A stretch of DNA of 22,314 nucleotides. It comes from Microbacteriaceae bacterium UBA6152. Lineage in GTDB: Bacteria > Actinomycetota > Actinomycetes > Actinomycetales > Microbacteriaceae. The position numbers and the translations under genes were made by a program. Below are positions 22,058 through 22,314 of the stretch, piece by piece (the first letter of the stretch is position 1; every line of letters begins with the position of its first letter). The notes under the pieces are model-generated. The model did no database searches. It was not told where the DNA came from and saw only the letters and a program-made list of their open reading frames with translations. Location of the stretch: positions 14,493-36,806 of the forward strand of contig DIUS01000014.1 of assembly GCA_002423075.1 (NCBI GenBank), read 5' to 3'.

Positions 22058-22314
22058 GTGTCATCAATCCTCCACCGTCTGGGTCGTTTCGCTTTCACGC
22101 ATCGCTGGACTGTGATCGGCGCGTGGGCGTTGATCCTCACGGTCATCGTGGGTGTGTTGATTGCTGTGCCCCCGAAAGTGTCCAGCGAGTTCCGCATTGA
22201 CGGCACGCCCTCACAGGATGTGCTGGACACGTTGAGTGAGAACTTCCCGGACGCGGCCGGATCCCAAGCCTTCATTACGTTTGCGGCTAGCGGCGGTGAC
22301 CACGTCGATGATCC
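22058..22314 (+). CDS. MMPL/RND-family transporter, 3'-truncated by the window
   Basis: The frame opens at a GTG at 22058 with an excellent ribosome site AGGAGA seven bases upstream and remains open to the window end (85 full codons). The N-terminus reads MSSILHRLGRFAFTHRWTVI, followed by a transmembrane helix at about 17-37. Then come VPPKVSSEFRIDGTPSQDVLDTL and FPDAAGSQAFITF, the conserved start of the first extracytoplasmic domain of MMPL proteins (GTPSQ followed by a spaced FP). The complete protein would be about 700-1000 residues with 11-12 helices and export lipids or drugs using the proton gradient. It is co-transcribed with the tetR gene 19 bp upstream. Confidence 0.88.
   Translation, partial: MSSILHRLGRFAFTHRWTVIGAWALILTVIVGVLIAVPPKVSSEFRIDGTPSQDVLDTLSENFPDAAGSQAFITFAASGGDHVDD

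Overview
The window is GC-rich DNA dominated by short, closely packed genes, with GTG and TTG starts, stop/start overlaps, apparently leaderless promoters and lipoprotein signals of a Gram-positive type. This points to a high-GC actinobacterium, most likely a member of the Microbacteriaceae. No rRNA, tRNA, CRISPR array, transposase or integrase was seen.

Layout. At the left edge (1-4472) are cell-envelope genes: a truncated two-module CDP-glycerol glycerophosphotransferase, a convergent family 2 glycosyltransferase and an HtrA-type membrane serine protease. Two exported proteins follow (4618-5984): a PKD-like secreted protein and a lipoprotein, the latter in visibly A+T-richer sequence. Next come a TetR-family regulator and a single-domain PAS protein (6132-7228), which share their stop codons tail to tail.

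The centre (7534-17639) is a cyclic-di-GMP locus and the most interesting part. On the plus strand is a BcsA-like processive glycosyltransferase with two C-terminal PilZ-like domains. Facing it is a tightly overlapping five-gene operon, read from right to left: a hybrid sensor kinase with four PAS-like regions and a receiver; a LuxR-type response regulator; a diguanylate cyclase with intact GGDEF and I-site but a decayed EAL; a small lipoprotein with a molybdopterin-oxidoreductase (SUOX-like) fold and no metal-binding Cys; and a two-TM GGDEF-EAL protein with decayed GGDEF (SADEF) but intact EAL. The last two resemble the PruR-DcpA pterin-responsive pair known from Agrobacterium, here in a monoderm setting. 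My reading, which is inference, is that the operon takes intracellular (PAS kinase) and extracytoplasmic (pterin or similar ligand) signals, makes c-di-GMP with one enzyme and destroys it with the other, and so sets the activity of the PilZ-bearing polysaccharide synthase opposite.

To the right (17882-20958) are a class I/II aminotransferase, a convergent Nit-type carbon-nitrogen hydrolase, a 50-residue membrane ORF that looks like the beginning of a DoxX protein, and a ribokinase-family sugar kinase. A 471-base gene-free stretch with palindromes separates these from a lower-GC tetR-mmpL transporter operon (21430 to the window end), which looks acquired. Several intergenic dyads are listed as candidate regulatory sites.
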